Part shown: positions 5,003 to 5,107 of the stretch, one piece after another | How the letters are laid out: each line of letters starts with the position of its first letter | Position numbering within the stretch: position 1 is the stretch's first letter | DNA from: Alphaproteobacteria bacterium | GTDB lineage: Bacteria; Pseudomonadota; Alphaproteobacteria; Micropepsales; Micropepsaceae | DNA length: 5,107 nucleotides | Assembly: GCA_015654715.1 (NCBI GenBank) | Contig: JAATGK010000274.1 | Span: 1-5,107, forward strand | Direction of reading: 5' to 3' | The notes under the pieces: model-generated | What the model saw: only the letters and a program-made list of their open reading frames with translations | Told to the model about the DNA's origin: nothing | Database searches by the model: none | Made by a program: the position numbers and the translations under genes

Positions 5003-5107
5003 ATGAGCAACGACATCGATCATCTGAAACACCAAGCGGCGGCGCGTGCCGTCGAATTCGTCACCAGCGGCATGAAGGTGGGGCTGGGCTCCGGCTCGAC
5101 TTCCGAG
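5003..5107 (+). CDS. rpiA: RpiA, ribose-5-phosphate isomerase A, N-terminal part (3' end outside window)
   Basis: Interconverts ribose-5-phosphate and ribulose-5-phosphate in the non-oxidative pentose phosphate pathway. Only the first 35 residues are present. The pattern LKHQAAARAVEFV at 8-20, then GMKVGLGSGSTSE at 23-35, matches the start of RpiA: an opening helix followed by the GxGTGST phosphate-binding loop, here GLGSGST with Ser for the first Thr. Start ATG 5003 is the only start in this frame that fits the family's N-terminus. No clear Shine-Dalgarno precedes it (the nearest purine-rich run, GGGATCGGG, is over 10 bases away), so translation may be weak or start close to the mRNA 5' end. 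It is divergent from dps with 187 bases between the two starts. The identification rests on a short fragment; DeoR-type regulators share an RpiA-like fold but begin with a helix-turn-helix, which is absent here. Confidence 0.85.
   Translation, partial: MSNDIDHLKHQAAARAVEFVTSGMKVGLGSGSTSE

Overview
The window reads as an ordinary chromosomal segment from a GC-rich alphaproteobacterium. Evidence for this is the protein types, the G/C-rich third codon positions, and intergenic palindromes of the GCGTTTTCAGGAAA...GGTTTTCC...GAAAACGC kind, which I recall as common in Rhizobiales and related orders. I cannot name a genus. Most of the DNA is housekeeping: cell-wall amino-sugar synthesis on the left, iron/oxidative-stress protection and the pentose phosphate pathway on the right, with two poorly characterised envelope proteins between them.

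Layout. At 1-354 (+) is the 3' end of glmU. At 355-507 is a repeat-rich spacer holding two palindromic elements and a small hairpin touching the glmS Shine-Dalgarno. At 508-2337 (+) is a complete, canonical glmS. At 2368-2412 is a terminator-like GC stem followed by nine T's, overlapping the start of a predicted lipoprotein gene of unknown function at 2393-2986 (+). At 2987-3119 is a short convergent spacer. At 3120-3803 (-) is a predicted six-helix membrane protein of unknown function. At 3804-4323 is a 520-base non-coding stretch with an operator-like palindrome, a strong 10-bp hairpin and a mosaic second copy of the palindromic repeat. At 4324-4815 (-) is dps. At 4816-5002 is a divergent promoter region with phased TTTGRA repeats and an inverted repeat. 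From 5003 to the edge (+) is the start of rpiA.

How the genes relate. GlmS makes glucosamine-6-phosphate from fructose-6-phosphate and glutamine. GlmU turns glucosamine-1-phosphate into UDP-N-acetylglucosamine, the precursor of peptidoglycan and lipid A. GlmM, the mutase linking them, is not in the window. Dps and RpiA are unrelated in function but share a divergent regulatory region. I found no mobile element, CRISPR array, tRNA, rRNA or defence system. The observations most worth a second look are regulatory: the terminator/start-codon overlap at 2368-2412, the phased repeats between dps and rpiA, and the two differently built copies of the palindromic repeat.
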